Shown piece by piece: positions 1 to 8,219 of a DNA stretch of 64,000 bases. The stretch is from the NCBI GenBank assembly GCA_024213275.1, contig JANAVG010000009.1:1-64000 (forward strand). The letters run 5' to 3'. How positions within the stretch are numbered: position 1 is the stretch's first letter; each line of letters begins with the position of its first letter. Under the pieces are notes generated by a model that ran no database searches, was not told where the DNA came from, and saw nothing but the letters and a program-made list of their open reading frames with translations. The stretch comes from Rossellomorea sp. BNER. Lineage in GTDB: Bacteria > Bacillota > Bacilli > Bacillales > Bacillaceae_B. The position numbers and the translations under genes were made by a program.

Positions 1-67
1 TTAATGGAGAATGAGAATCTTCAATTGAACAAAAGAAAAAGTTGAGGATAGTAAAGCGAAGCGCGAA

Positions 68-111
68 ATTTTTTGACAGGAAAGGGGGTACCCCCTTTCC
101 TGTCAAAAAAT
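68..111. repeat. Perfect 44-bp palindrome, probable bidirectional terminator
   Basis: Two 21-bp arms (TTTTTTGACAGGAAAGGGGG plus one flanking A) meet around a central TA and are exactly complementary. The arms end in A6/T6 runs on the outer sides, so either strand would fold into a GC-rich hairpin followed by uridines. This fits a strong factor-independent terminator working in both directions, but the gene it serves lies outside the window. Confidence 0.6.
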
Positions 112-298
112 CAAAACACTATAACCGTTGATACATTGTATAAATGAATTTACACAATAATCAGGACTTGACTAAAATAGGTTGCTTTTTGAACAGTTTT
201 CCTTATTTCTATCTTTCCAAGTTCTAATTTAAGAGGGAAATATGTAAAATAGCATGATTTTCAAATCAAATCGGGGTTGGTTTAAGGCCGAGATCGTT

Positions 299-371
299 TA
301 ATTTGTCCGCTACTAGCAATAATTTGTCCATTTCTGCTATTAATTTGTCCGAAGTGGCAAGTAATTTGTCC
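299..371. repeat. Four TAATTTGTCC decamers at an exact 21-bp period
   Basis: The decamer TAATTTGTCC starts at 299, 320, 341 and 362. The 11-bp spacers between copies differ from each other. The strict two-helical-turn period with variable spacers suggests sites arranged on one DNA face, or a small satellite. No gene overlaps it. Confidence 0.8.
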
Positions 372-456
372 AGATTCCCATATATATTGACCGTTCGACA
401 AAATACTACAAAATTCGCCACCCCCTTGTTATGTTCACGTTTCAAAGTAAAACGCT

Positions 457-492
457 AAAGGAGTTATCCTCAGCCGAGATAACTCCTTTTTA
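457..492. terminator. Rho-independent terminator hairpin
   Basis: AAAGGAGTTATC and GATAACTCCTTT form a 12-bp perfect stem around a 9-base loop, followed by a T-run on the plus strand. It lies just beyond the minus-strand gene remnant at 553-699 and could have ended that gene, or a plus-strand transcript. Confidence 0.65.
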
Positions 493-552
493 TCAGTACT
501 CGGATAATTTTGTAACAAAGAAGTCAACCCTTCATCACCTTTTGAAACTCAT

Positions 553-699
553 TTATAAAAGTAATTTACTCGGTATTTGAATAGGTCCTAGCCCCTTTTC
601 TCCGTGGATATCAGGATAGAATGTTATTTCTTCCTCCGTAACAGGCTGCACCGCTCCTGGTATGATAGGAACATTCGGTTTTCCGCCTACATACAACCT
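553..699 (-). pseudogene. 3' remnant of an unidentified gene
   Basis: The minus strand holds an open stretch of about 47 codons with protein-like composition, including YVGGKPNVPIIPGAVQPV and FYPDIHGEKGLGPIQIPSK, ending at a TAA. A stop codon lies just upstream in the same frame and no ribosome binding site or ATG precedes it, so this looks like the C-terminal end of a decayed gene. I do not recognise the family. Confidence 0.4.
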
Positions 700-806
700 C
701 TATGTAAAATAAAAAGACCCGAATCCGGTATGAAGTAAAGTGGGATTCGGTTATCTAATTCATTTTTTTGAAGAAAAATTCATCTATTTAAAAAGTAAAC
801 AAATGC

Positions 807-2219
807 TTACAATTCAATATCAATCCTCGTCCCATAACCAACCACGCTATCAACTGTAATCTCTCCATCATGTGCCCGAATAATATCATTGGCAATCGCC
901 ATCCCAAGTCCAGAACCTTTATGGGCCTCTCCGGTATTCGTTCCTCGATAATAGCGATCAAAAATTCGATTAAGTTCTTCTTTCTTTATCCCTTTGCCAT
1001 CATCTTTTATCGTAATATGTGTTCGGTCTTTCTTTTCAACACTCACAACTATTTTCACTTTGCTGTCATTATGGACGATTGCATTATATATTAAATTCGT
1101 TAGCGCTCTTCGTACTAGAATTTCATCAACATCCATTCGGATCATCTCTTGGTTTACCTGAAATTCAATATTTCGATTTGAGTATCTGGCATCATTTAAA
1201 ATATCAATCACTATATTACGTAATAGCATAACAACATTAATCGTTTTTTTGTTTAAAGTTAGTTCTTTATTTTTCAATCTCATCGTTAAGTTTAAATCTT
1301 CTAATACATCCTTCATATATAACGACTTTCTTTCGATAATTTCTGCGTATTCTCTCATTTCATCTAATGAAAATTGATATTCTGGGTCCTTCATCATTTC
1401 CGCATAACCTTGAATAGAGGCAAGTGGTGTTTTCATATCATGGGAGATGTTTCCGATCCACTCCTCTTTCATTTGATCCAATTTCTTTCGTTCCCTTTCG
1501 TTTTCGGTTAGCTGATTGGATAAATGATTGACATTATAAAAAACATCTTTATAGATTCCTTTAGGTTCATAATTTATATTATAGTCCTTATTTGCTAGTT
1601 TTTTTATCCCGTCAATTAATGTATGAAGTGGCTTTGTAAGTCGTTTGCTAAATAAATAGCCGATTAATAAAGCAATGAGACCATCTATGAGTAATAAAAG
1701 AATACTCCCTATTTTAAAATTGTGTAAAAGATCTCGGGAGTCATAGGATAATGTAACTTTTTCAATAGAAGGATTTTCAAACCCAATAAAGTAACTATAA
1801 TTGTGGTTATTGATCTTTTTTCCACTAACAAAAACAGTGGCATATATATCTTTCTCTACGTATTTGTGAATATTGACCGCCTCTAAAGGTGTATACTTTT
1901 TCTTTATCCCTTCAGGTAGCCTATAGCCGTAAAGTTCCTTTCCATTTTCGTCTAAAATTTGGACCCATGCTTCATGATTGATCAGTTCTTTTTTTCCTTG
2001 TTTGCTAATGGCTACTTCATTATTTGAAAACGTAATATGTTCCTGAAAACGCCTTGTAAAGGATTCAGCAGAAATGGTTTCTCTGTCTTGAAAAATTGGT
2101 ACATTAAAAGCAGATTGGGCAACAAACAGTGCCAAAAAGGTGAGAATATTTATAAAAATAACCAGGATGACAACTATAACAACAGATAGCAGAAATCTTC
2201 CTGTTAACCTCCATTTCAT
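807..2219 (-). CDS. Sensor histidine kinase with large extracytoplasmic domain
   Basis: This is a 470-residue membrane histidine kinase. It has a membrane helix at about 9-34, an outside domain of about 135 residues, a second helix at about 170-190, a HAMP-like linker, a dimerisation/phosphoacceptor box (NISHDMKTPLASIQGY, His near 260), an N box (NLIYNAIVHN) and G boxes (DDGKGI, GSGLGMAIA). It starts 3 bp after the response regulator stop, so the two are co-transcribed partners. The upstream ABC transporter and YxeA-like gene resemble Bacillus Bce/Psd/Yxd modules, but kinases of those modules are usually about 330 residues with almost no outside loop. This kinase is built to sense directly, possibly an antimicrobial peptide or envelope signal. 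Function as a kinase is clear; the ligand is unknown. Confidence 0.9.
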   Translation of the reverse strand: MKWRLTGRFLLSVVIVVILVIFINILTFLALFVAQSAFNVPIFQDRETISAESFTRRFQEHITFSNNEVAISKQGKKELINHEAWVQILDENGKELYGYRLPEGIKKKYTPLEAVNIHKYVEKDIYATVFVSGKKINNHNYSYFIGFENPSIEKVTLSYDSRDLLHNFKIGSILLLLIDGLIALLIGYLFSKRLTKPLHTLIDGIKKLANKDYNINYEPKGIYKDVFYNVNHLSNQLTENERERKKLDQMKEEWIGNISHDMKTPLASIQGYAEMMKDPEYQFSLDEMREYAEIIERKSLYMKDVLEDLNLTMRLKNKELTLNKKTINVVMLLRNIVIDILNDARYSNRNIEFQVNQEMIRMDVDEILVRRALTNLIYNAIVHNDSKVKIVVSVEKKDRTHITIKDDGKGIKKEELNRIFDRYYRGTNTGEAHKGSGLGMAIANDIIRAHDGEITVDSVVGYGTRIDIEL

Positions 2220-2222
2220 TTC

Positions 2223-2933
2223 CTATTCATCCTTTACGACAATCTTGTAGCCTAACCCTTTTACAGTCATTAGATACTTGGGGTTTGAAGGCTGTTCTTC
2301 AATTTTTTCCCGTAATCTTCGGATATGTACCATGATGGTATTATCAAATCCGATAAAATCCTCTCCCCAGACGGTATCACATAGCCTTTCTTTACTAATG
2401 ACCAAATTAGGGTTTTGAAGAAAATAGGTCATTAATCCGAGCTCTTTTCGTTTTAATTCTATGATTTCACCGTTCTTCGTTAATTCTGCTTTTTGTTTAT
2501 TCAACTCAAAGGGACCTGCTTTAATAATGGAATCCTTCTTTTCTTCCGTCTGCGAAAAATCGGCTCTTCGTAATTGTGCTTTTACCCGATAGGCTACTTC
2601 CTTCGGGCTAAAGGGCTTTGTAATATAATCATCTCCGCCAATAGCAAATCCTAAAATCCTGTCAATTTCTTCAGCTTTTGCGGATAAAAAGAGAATTGGC
2701 ACATTAGAAATGGCCCTTATTTGTTTACAGACATCGTAGCCTTCCCCGTCTGGCAACATGATATCTAGTAATACAAGATCGGGTTGTTTTTGTTGAAATT
2801 GTGTGAATCCGCCTTTCGCTGTAGTTGAGGTTACAACATGACCTATTCCCTCTTTCATTAATACTGTTTGAATAAGCCTTAAAATGTCTTCTTCATCATC
2901 TATGATTAAAACCTTTTTATTCGTTAACGACAT
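2223..2933 (-). CDS. OmpR-family response regulator
   Basis: This 236-residue protein has an N-terminal receiver domain with the acidic pair IIDDEED, the phosphoacceptor Asp in LVLLDIMLPDGEG (near residue 57) and the conserved Lys in YITKPFSP. A C-terminal winged-helix DNA-binding domain ends in TVKGLGYKI. It is the partner of the kinase 3 bp downstream. A strong ribosome binding site (GGAGGTAG) precedes the ATG. It likely controls the ABC transporter-YxeA unit upstream, where a direct-repeat operator is visible at 6200-6239. The separate terminator before this gene suggests that the regulator-kinase pair has its own promoter. Confidence 0.92.
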   Translation of the reverse strand: MSLTNKKVLIIDDEEDILRLIQTVLMKEGIGHVVTSTTAKGGFTQFQQKQPDLVLLDIMLPDGEGYDVCKQIRAISNVPILFLSAKAEEIDRILGFAIGGDDYITKPFSPKEVAYRVKAQLRRADFSQTEEKKDSIIKAGPFELNKQKAELTKNGEIIELKRKELGLMTYFLQNPNLVISKERLCDTVWGEDFIGFDNTIMVHIRRLREKIEEQPSNPKYLMTVKGLGYKIVVKDE

Positions 2934-2971
2934 TCCAATTCTACCTCCAAAATTGTTATAGCTATTCCTTC

Positions 2972-2977
2972 ATTATA
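2972..2977 (-). promoter_or_regulatory. Candidate -10 box of the regulator-kinase transcript
   Basis: TATAAT on the minus strand lies about 40 bp before the response regulator start and after the hairpin terminator at 3048-3079. The -35 region at a 17-bp distance (TTCAAT-like) is weak, so the promoter may be low-level or activated. Confidence 0.4.
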
Positions 2978-3047
2978 TAGAAATTGAGTCTCGGATTGAA
3001 ATCAGGCTAAAAAGTGTCATTTTCAATCAGAAAGCTTCCTTTAGTTT

Positions 3048-3079
3048 AAAAAAGAACCCTTTATCAAAAGGATTCTTTC
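3048..3079 (-). terminator. Terminator after the yxeA-like gene
   Basis: On the minus strand AAAGAATCCTTT and AAAGGGTTCTTT pair with one mismatch around a short loop and are followed by six T residues. It lies just after the stop at 3092 and separates the transporter transcript from the regulator-kinase pair. Confidence 0.6.
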
Positions 3080-3091
3080 CTGAAATATTCT

Positions 3092-3451
3092 TTACTTTAA
3101 CTTATCTTTTGCTTTTCCGGGTAGTTCTTCTTTGGTTACTTCCTGATATGAGGTAACCCCTTTTCCATCCTTTACGAACAGACTTAAATAAGCTTTTTCA
3201 CGGAGTTGTTTAGTGGCAGTAAACGTCAGTGTTTTTAGCTTGCCCTCTTGATCATAAGCAGGTAATTCGTATTCATAACTGACATATTTCTGTCCATTGT
3301 CTGCTTTGTCTTCGATTTTCTTACCTTGCCCTTCAATCTGGGTATAGTATTCATCTGCACCTAATCTGTTAAGGTTTACGTTTTGAATAAACACCAACCC
3401 TCCTATTAAAATAGCTGCTATAACCGTACATGATATGATTACTTTCTTCAT
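3092..3451 (-). CDS. yxeA: YxeA family (DUF1093) secreted/anchored protein
   Basis: This 119-residue protein starts at the ATG at 3451, which has a good AAGGAG site; a longer reading upstream overlaps the permease gene and lacks a binding site. The N-terminus (MKKVIISCTVIAAILIGGLV) is a signal/anchor helix and the rest is a small beta-rich domain with YEYELPAYD and LTFTATKQLREKAYLSL, as in the YxeA family. In Bacillus subtilis yxeA closes the yxdJKLM operon; here it follows the permease by 14 bp, so it belongs to the same transport module. Its exact role is not known; an extracytoplasmic accessory role is inferred. Confidence 0.8.
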   Translation of the reverse strand: MKKVIISCTVIAAILIGGLVFIQNVNLNRLGADEYYTQIEGQGKKIEDKADNGQKYVSYEYELPAYDQEGKLKTLTFTATKQLREKAYLSLFVKDGKGVTSYQEVTKEELPGKAKDKLK

Positions 3452-3465
3452 TATAATTCTCCTTT

Positions 3466-5397
3466 TTATTTTGATTTCGTTACAATTTTGTAGTAGGCAT
3501 TCACCGTTAAGAAATAATAAACGATGTATATACAGGTATACACGCCCATGCATATCACAACCGGAATAACCAAACTGGTTTGCATTAATCTTGATAATGC
3601 CGTTAGGGCAACGGAACAATGAGCGATTCCTGCTATTAATGGCAGAGCAAAGACAAATAAAACTTGTTTAGCAATGGATCTCTTTACTTCTTTTTTGTTG
3701 ACACCGATTTTGTGTAGAATTTCATAACGGCTCTTGTCTGAGTTTGCTTCTGTTAGTTGTTTAAAGTAAATGATACTTCCTGTAGCAGCAAGGAAAACTA
3801 ATCCTAAGAATCCACCCATAAAAATCATTAAGCCTGATGATTCCATTCCGGCAGAATAATCGGCATAAAAACTTGAGAATCTTGCATCATCCGGCAGAAT
3901 CGATTGAATATCTTTTGTTAATTGCTTAGCTTCCTCTTCATTAGTAATCTCGTAAACTTCCATTTTTTCACTGTTTGTTTCTTTTCCTAATTGAGTAAAC
4001 AACTGATCACTTACCACAACGGTTGTACTAGCCGTATAATAATTGAGGACATTATATTTTTTCAGACTCTTAAATGTAATGTTCTCGACGCGATCGTTCA
4101 CCTTCAAAGAAATCGTTGAACCTATATAGTTCGGTGACATTCCTTCATAGTACCCTGCATCCAGTACAGCCGCTTCATTTCCTTTTAAAGAAAGCTTGTC
4201 GGTTCTTTTTTGTACTTTTGCTAGCTTATTAAAATCACTAACCGAAATAACGGTATACATCATTTCATTACTGAACAAATTATTTTTTAGGGTTGTTACA
4301 TCTGCATTTATTTGCAGGGTTGGAATCGACTCATGATAAATCACGTCATGATTTTTATTGTTTAAAACAATATCTCTTACTTGATTCGTTCCGTTCTTGT
4401 CTTGTTCAATAAACATCATGCTATTTGGATTGGCGAGTTCTACATTACTTCTATTGTTGTAATACAAGCTGTAGGCTGTTCCAACAGCAGTTAATGTCGT
4501 CGCACTCAGCACAGCAATAATGGTTAACGTACGAGCATTCCCTTTTATGCGATAAAGGAGCTGGGATGTACCAATTAAGTTAATTCCTTTCCAATAGGAT
4601 CTTTTATTCTTTCTAGACATCTTTAATAAGTACACGGTTAATGTACTAAATAGGAAGTACGTCCCTAGAATGACCGACGCTAAAATAACAAGGGGCGTTA
4701 CCATGAAGCCCAATGCTTTCCATGCATTTGACTCCATTAAATTTTGAAGTGCAAGCCAATAACCGATTCCGACTAATAGAACGGATAATAACGCCATAAT
4801 GAACGAAGATTTCGGCTCTTGTTCCCCTTCTTTATCTGCTTGGAATAATTCGATTAATTTAAACCGATAAATTAATCGGTATCCTTGAAACGACGTAATC
4901 ATGGTGATGAGCGAAAATACGATAATCGTATTCACAATGGCTGCTAATGAAATGGTGAAATTCCCAATAGCTTCGAAACCCATGACACTCATCAAAATCG
5001 ATACGAAAAACTTCGATAATACAGATCCAAGTAAAATTCCAATAATAAGAGCTAGAAGCCCCATGATAAAGTTTTCATAGAAAAGCATGCGACCAATTTG
5101 TTTCTTACGCACACCGAGTAAAGAATAGAGACCGACTTCTTTTTTCCGTTTCCTTGTAAAGAAGGAGTTCGAATACCAGATGAAAATAGCGACAAATATC
5201 ATTAAGACGACTGCTGCCCCACTAAAGGCTGAACTGATTTTGGGTGAAGCATCAGAAGTAGCTTGAATCGTTTCATCATATTTTAATGAAACAAAGGTAA
5301 AGTAAATGACGATACTGAAAATCATTGAAGCAAAATATAGGAAATAGTTAGTGAAATTTTGCCGAATATTTTTCCTGGCAATACTAAAGAGAGTCAT
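3466..5397 (-). CDS. BceB/YxdM-type ABC transporter permease
   Basis: This 643-residue membrane protein has the FtsX-type architecture of BceB permeases: about ten membrane helices, with an N-terminal group, a large extracellular domain roughly between residues 300 and 520, and a final group of helices. The motif KKEVGLYSLLGVRKKQIGRM after the second helix is typical. Length matches the family (about 640-660). It starts directly after the ATPase stop, so the two are translated together. Such transporters protect against peptide antibiotics that bind lipid II-cycle intermediates and pass the signal to a kinase. The substrate cannot be read from the sequence. Confidence 0.9.
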   Translation of the reverse strand: MTLFSIARKNIRQNFTNYFLYFASMIFSIVIYFTFVSLKYDETIQATSDASPKISSAFSGAAVVLMIFVAIFIWYSNSFFTRKRKKEVGLYSLLGVRKKQIGRMLFYENFIMGLLALIIGILLGSVLSKFFVSILMSVMGFEAIGNFTISLAAIVNTIIVFSLITMITSFQGYRLIYRFKLIELFQADKEGEQEPKSSFIMALLSVLLVGIGYWLALQNLMESNAWKALGFMVTPLVILASVILGTYFLFSTLTVYLLKMSRKNKRSYWKGINLIGTSQLLYRIKGNARTLTIIAVLSATTLTAVGTAYSLYYNNRSNVELANPNSMMFIEQDKNGTNQVRDIVLNNKNHDVIYHESIPTLQINADVTTLKNNLFSNEMMYTVISVSDFNKLAKVQKRTDKLSLKGNEAAVLDAGYYEGMSPNYIGSTISLKVNDRVENITFKSLKKYNVLNYYTASTTVVVSDQLFTQLGKETNSEKMEVYEITNEEEAKQLTKDIQSILPDDARFSSFYADYSAGMESSGLMIFMGGFLGLVFLAATGSIIYFKQLTEANSDKSRYEILHKIGVNKKEVKRSIAKQVLFVFALPLIAGIAHCSVALTALSRLMQTSLVIPVVICMGVYTCIYIVYYFLTVNAYYKIVTKSK

Positions 5398-6153
5398 TTA
5401 ATGCCCACCTCCAAGAGAAGCAAGGACATCTAAAATCTTTTGAAAGAATTCCTGACGAGATTGGTGAATTTTATGAATTTCTGTATAGGTCCTACCATCC
5501 TTAATAAATAAAACCCGTTTACAGAAGCTTGCAGCGTAAGCATCATGAGTAACCATCATAATGGTGGATTGATTCTGTTCGTTTAATGCGTTTAAGCTTT
5601 CTAGTAGGCTTGTAGCCGATTTGGAATCTAGTGCCCCTGTTGGCTCGTCTGCTAAGATTAAGCTTGGATTAGCGACAATGGCTCGTGATGCTGCTGTTCT
5701 TTGTTTCTGACCTCCGGATATATGATAAGGGTATTTATCTAGAATTTCCCGAATTCCAAATGTATCGGCGATTTCATTCACGCGTTTTTCAATCTCATTT
5801 GCCGGTACTTTTGATAGAGCAAGTGGAAGCAAAATATTTTCCTTTACCGTTAACGTATCAAGCAGGTTATAGTCTTGGAAAATAAACCCTAGCTTATTTC
5901 GGCGGAAGTCAGATAATTGTTCCTCATTCATTCTGACAATATTTTGATTGGCAATCATGATCTCTCCTGATGAAGGCGTATCAATCGTGGACAAAATATT
6001 TAGCAATGTTGATTTACCAGCCCCAGAAGGTCCCATAATTCCAATAAATTCACCTTCTTTAATTTCCAAATTAATATCTTCTAACGCTTTATATAAATTT
6101 CCCTTAGTTCCAAATACTTTTTGAACATTTTTTGATTGTAAGATTGTTTTCAT
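5398..6153 (-). CDS. BceA/YxdL-type ABC transporter ATPase
   Basis: This 251-residue cytoplasmic ATPase has Walker A (GPSGAGKST), the signature ISGGQKQRTAASRAI, Walker B (LILADEPTGALDS) and the switch His (MMVTHDAYAA). It energises the permease encoded immediately downstream. The ATG is preceded by AAGGAGGATTACTT. It is the first gene of the ATPase-permease-YxeA unit; the operator-like repeats at 6200-6239 lie just upstream. Bacitracin-type or cationic peptide resistance is the usual role of this class, inferred here from family only. Confidence 0.92.
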   Translation of the reverse strand: MKTILQSKNVQKVFGTKGNLYKALEDINLEIKEGEFIGIMGPSGAGKSTLLNILSTIDTPSSGEIMIANQNIVRMNEEQLSDFRRNKLGFIFQDYNLLDTLTVKENILLPLALSKVPANEIEKRVNEIADTFGIREILDKYPYHISGGQKQRTAASRAIVANPSLILADEPTGALDSKSATSLLESLNALNEQNQSTIMMVTHDAYAASFCKRVLFIKDGRTYTEIHKIHQSRQEFFQKILDVLASLGGGH

Positions 6154-6199
6154 AAGTAATCCTCCTTGTTTAACTACAAAGACGATTATATTCCCCCAA

Positions 6200-6239
6200 C
6201 CTTACACCATTTTAATGTAAACCTTACATAAACCTTAAA
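6200..6239 (-). promoter_or_regulatory. Direct-repeat operator candidate before the ABC unit
   Basis: CCTTACA occurs at 6200 and 6222, and CCTTAAA at 6233, that is, with 22- and 11-bp spacing. Helix-phased direct repeats of this kind are the usual targets of OmpR-family regulators. It lies about 50-85 bp before the ATPase start, so the adjacent response regulator is the likely binder. Confidence 0.45.
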
Positions 6240-6245
6240 AAAACA

Positions 6246-6399
6246 AGGATGTTTTCGTAAACTTTGTTGTAATTTTCAAAAAGAGTAGTGGTTGATTGCA
6301 GCAAAAGGTTGCTCGCTTTCCGCTCCAATCAACTTCTTTATCGATGGTTTGCTTTCACAATATCTATTTATAAAACAACCATCTTTTAGAAAAGAGCTT
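6246..6399. repeat. Family-1 MITE-like element, internally deleted copy
   Basis: The ends (GATGTTTTCGTAAACTTTGTTG, written here only in part, and AAAACAACCATCTTTTAGAAAAGAGC) match the intact 240-bp copy at 54974-55213 in opposite orientation, including the shared block AAAGAGTAGTGGTTGATTGC. Most of the GC-rich core is missing. It is non-coding and lies between the ABC operon promoter and the VanZ-RDD gene end. Confidence 0.65.
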
Positions 6400-6444
6400 A
6401 GAAACAACCAACCCCGAAAAAGGATTTGCTGTTTAAAGGTTTGG

Positions 6445-7590
6445 TCATTTTTTTCTCGGGATTAACTTGGCAACATAGTCGAAGTAAAAGAGACGATTCC
6501 CTTTGCTTAAAATAACCATCACGGCATGAATAAATAAAGCGGCCCACATGATAATTCCAAAAGAAATGGCAGCAAGACTTCCCCATACATGAAAAGGATA
6601 TAGGGGTGAATTCATATCCAACTTAATATCGGTTATTCCATTTATAGACATTGAGATCAACCAAGGGAAATATATTGCGAAAAACCTTTTTAAGAGCGAC
6701 TGCCACCGAGGTGTACTATCGTCAGTTCCAATTAGCTTAAATTTCATGAAGTTTGTACCAATCGTTTTCCCTTCCCACAAAAGCGGCACGAAAAAGAAAA
6801 TAACGAAATAGCCAATCGTTGTATAAATCATTTCGGCAAACCTGCTCGATGTAAGAAAACCAATTGTTAGTGACCAGATGACATTAATGAGGAAAACATC
6901 TATAAGTAAAGCTAGCAAATGTGAAAATGGCGGAACCATTCGCTTCTCAAGCATTTTTTCCTTTTTGGCTAAAACGCTCTTTCTAGATGGGAATAAAGCA
7001 AGCACTATCGGAGCAATAAGGTAGCCAAAAAGAGCACCAGTACTGTTCAATATGAGATCGTCAACGTCAAATATCCGATAGGGACATGTATAAAGTCCGT
7101 AAATCCCTGTTACTTGCATTAACTCATAAAATAGGGAAAGGGCAAAACCAAGGGCGAATGCTCGCTTCCAGTAACGTCTCCTTTGGAAATAGTATCTTAG
7201 GTAGACACCAAGCGGAAGCAATAACAAGAAATTAAAAGCTGCTTGCAAAAAGGCACTTTCCTTAAATATTTGAAAATAGGTAGCGGGCTGCGACCATACT
7301 ATTGAGCTGCTATTAATAGCATCCCAGACAAAATAAAATGGAATCAGTGAATAATAAGCCGTATCAGGTGATTGAAGGGCACATGTATTCCGAGTGGATG
7401 GAAGGGGCAGTAGGACTAGAAATAAAGCCGATAACATATAGAAAGCGAAGGAGTAAGCGATTAATGAAGTCCATAAACTGAAAAAACCATACTTTCGATA
7501 ACTATAGATTAACCATGGGATAATAAGCAAAAAGCCCAAAACACTAAACAAGATAAATGCGACTTTTATTGGCATGAAGTAGGATAACAT
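6445..7590 (-). CDS. VanZ-RDD fusion membrane protein
   Basis: This 381-residue membrane protein joins two domains. Residues about 40-200 resemble VanZ (PFYFVWDAINSS, NFLLLLPLGVYLR, SLFYELMQVTGIY, DVDDLILNSTGALFGYL). Residues about 220-370 are an RDD domain (PPFSHLLALLIDVFLIN, GKTIGTNFMKFKLIG). VanZ proteins are linked to low-level teicoplanin resistance and RDD proteins to ion or envelope functions. The start has a strong AGGAGG site. It is a single-gene unit next to the peptide-detoxification module, which may hint at a shared envelope role; this is inference. Confidence 0.85.
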   Translation of the reverse strand: MLSYFMPIKVAFILFSVLGFLLIIPWLIYSYRKYGFFSLWTSLIAYSFAFYMLSALFLVLLPLPSTRNTCALQSPDTAYYSLIPFYFVWDAINSSSIVWSQPATYFQIFKESAFLQAAFNFLLLLPLGVYLRYYFQRRRYWKRAFALGFALSLFYELMQVTGIYGLYTCPYRIFDVDDLILNSTGALFGYLIAPIVLALFPSRKSVLAKKEKMLEKRMVPPFSHLLALLIDVFLINVIWSLTIGFLTSSRFAEMIYTTIGYFVIFFFVPLLWEGKTIGTNFMKFKLIGTDDSTPRWQSLLKRFFAIYFPWLISMSINGITDIKLDMNSPLYPFHVWGSLAAISFGIIMWAALFIHAVMVILSKGNRLFYFDYVAKLIPRKK

Positions 7591-8136
7591 GAATGCACCT
7601 CCTAAGATGGGAATTATAGAGAAAAAAGTATCATTCGGAATAAATTCTCCAAAAAGTCGATGATTTAAGTCCAGCTAGGTTTGCTCATCTGATAAAAACC
7701 TTAAATCTTCTTTGTTTCGGTTAATTTATTGGCCTATAAGTTTAGGTTTAATCGCCCTATTTTCAACTTTAAGGCTTTTATTTTCAACTTTAAGGCTTTT
7801 ATTTTCAACTTTCGGTATTTATCGATTTCCTGACACAACACGACAAAATTCCCGATCTTCATTACACTACAAGATTATTCCGCCCTATCACTCGGAAACG
7901 AACGCTATCTGCTTCCGAACCTCATAGATGATTTCCATCATTGTAATGGAGTTTTTAACGAATTCATTTCTGACTCAATTTAGACTACATAGAAAACATT
8001 CGCAATTGGTATCTGCTCTTAAAGTTAAATCGTTATTATTCAATCTACTCAATTCCATATTGTTTATACTTTTTTAGAATTATTGTGTTTTGGGATTTGA
8101 CACTTAAAACTTATGCTTTCTTTTAAAAAATAACCA
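7591..8136. other. 546-bp gap without a supported gene
   Basis: AT-rich spacer between the VanZ-RDD start and the PepSY gene terminator. Apart from the 21-bp tandem repeat at 7759-7812, I see no coding region with a binding site and no strong hairpin. Confidence 0.5.
7759..7812. repeat. 21-bp tandem repeat, three ATTTTCAACTTT units
   Basis: ATTTTCAACTTT starts at 7759, 7780 and 7801. The first two units share the spacer AAGGCTTTT and are identical 21-mers; a degenerate unit may precede them. The period equals that of the array at 299-371. Confidence 0.75.
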
Positions 8137-8141
8137 AAATA

Positions 8142-8165
8142 AAAACGCTGCACCCTATGCAACGT
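8142..8165 (-). terminator. Terminator after the PepSY gene
   Basis: On the minus strand CGTTGCA and TGCAGCG pair (one G-U) around TAGGG and are followed by TTTTTATTTT. It would end the glycerate kinase-transporter-two-component-PepSY transcript, about 55 bp after its last stop. Confidence 0.65.
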
Positions 8166-8219
8166 TCCAAAATGGCCATTCCCGAACAAAAACCCTATGA
8201 TAACTCTACTCCATAATGT

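Noticed and set aside
3452..3619. N-terminal extension of the YxeA gene
   Set aside because: It overlaps the permease gene in another frame; the ATG at 3451 has the ribosome binding site and the signal peptide.
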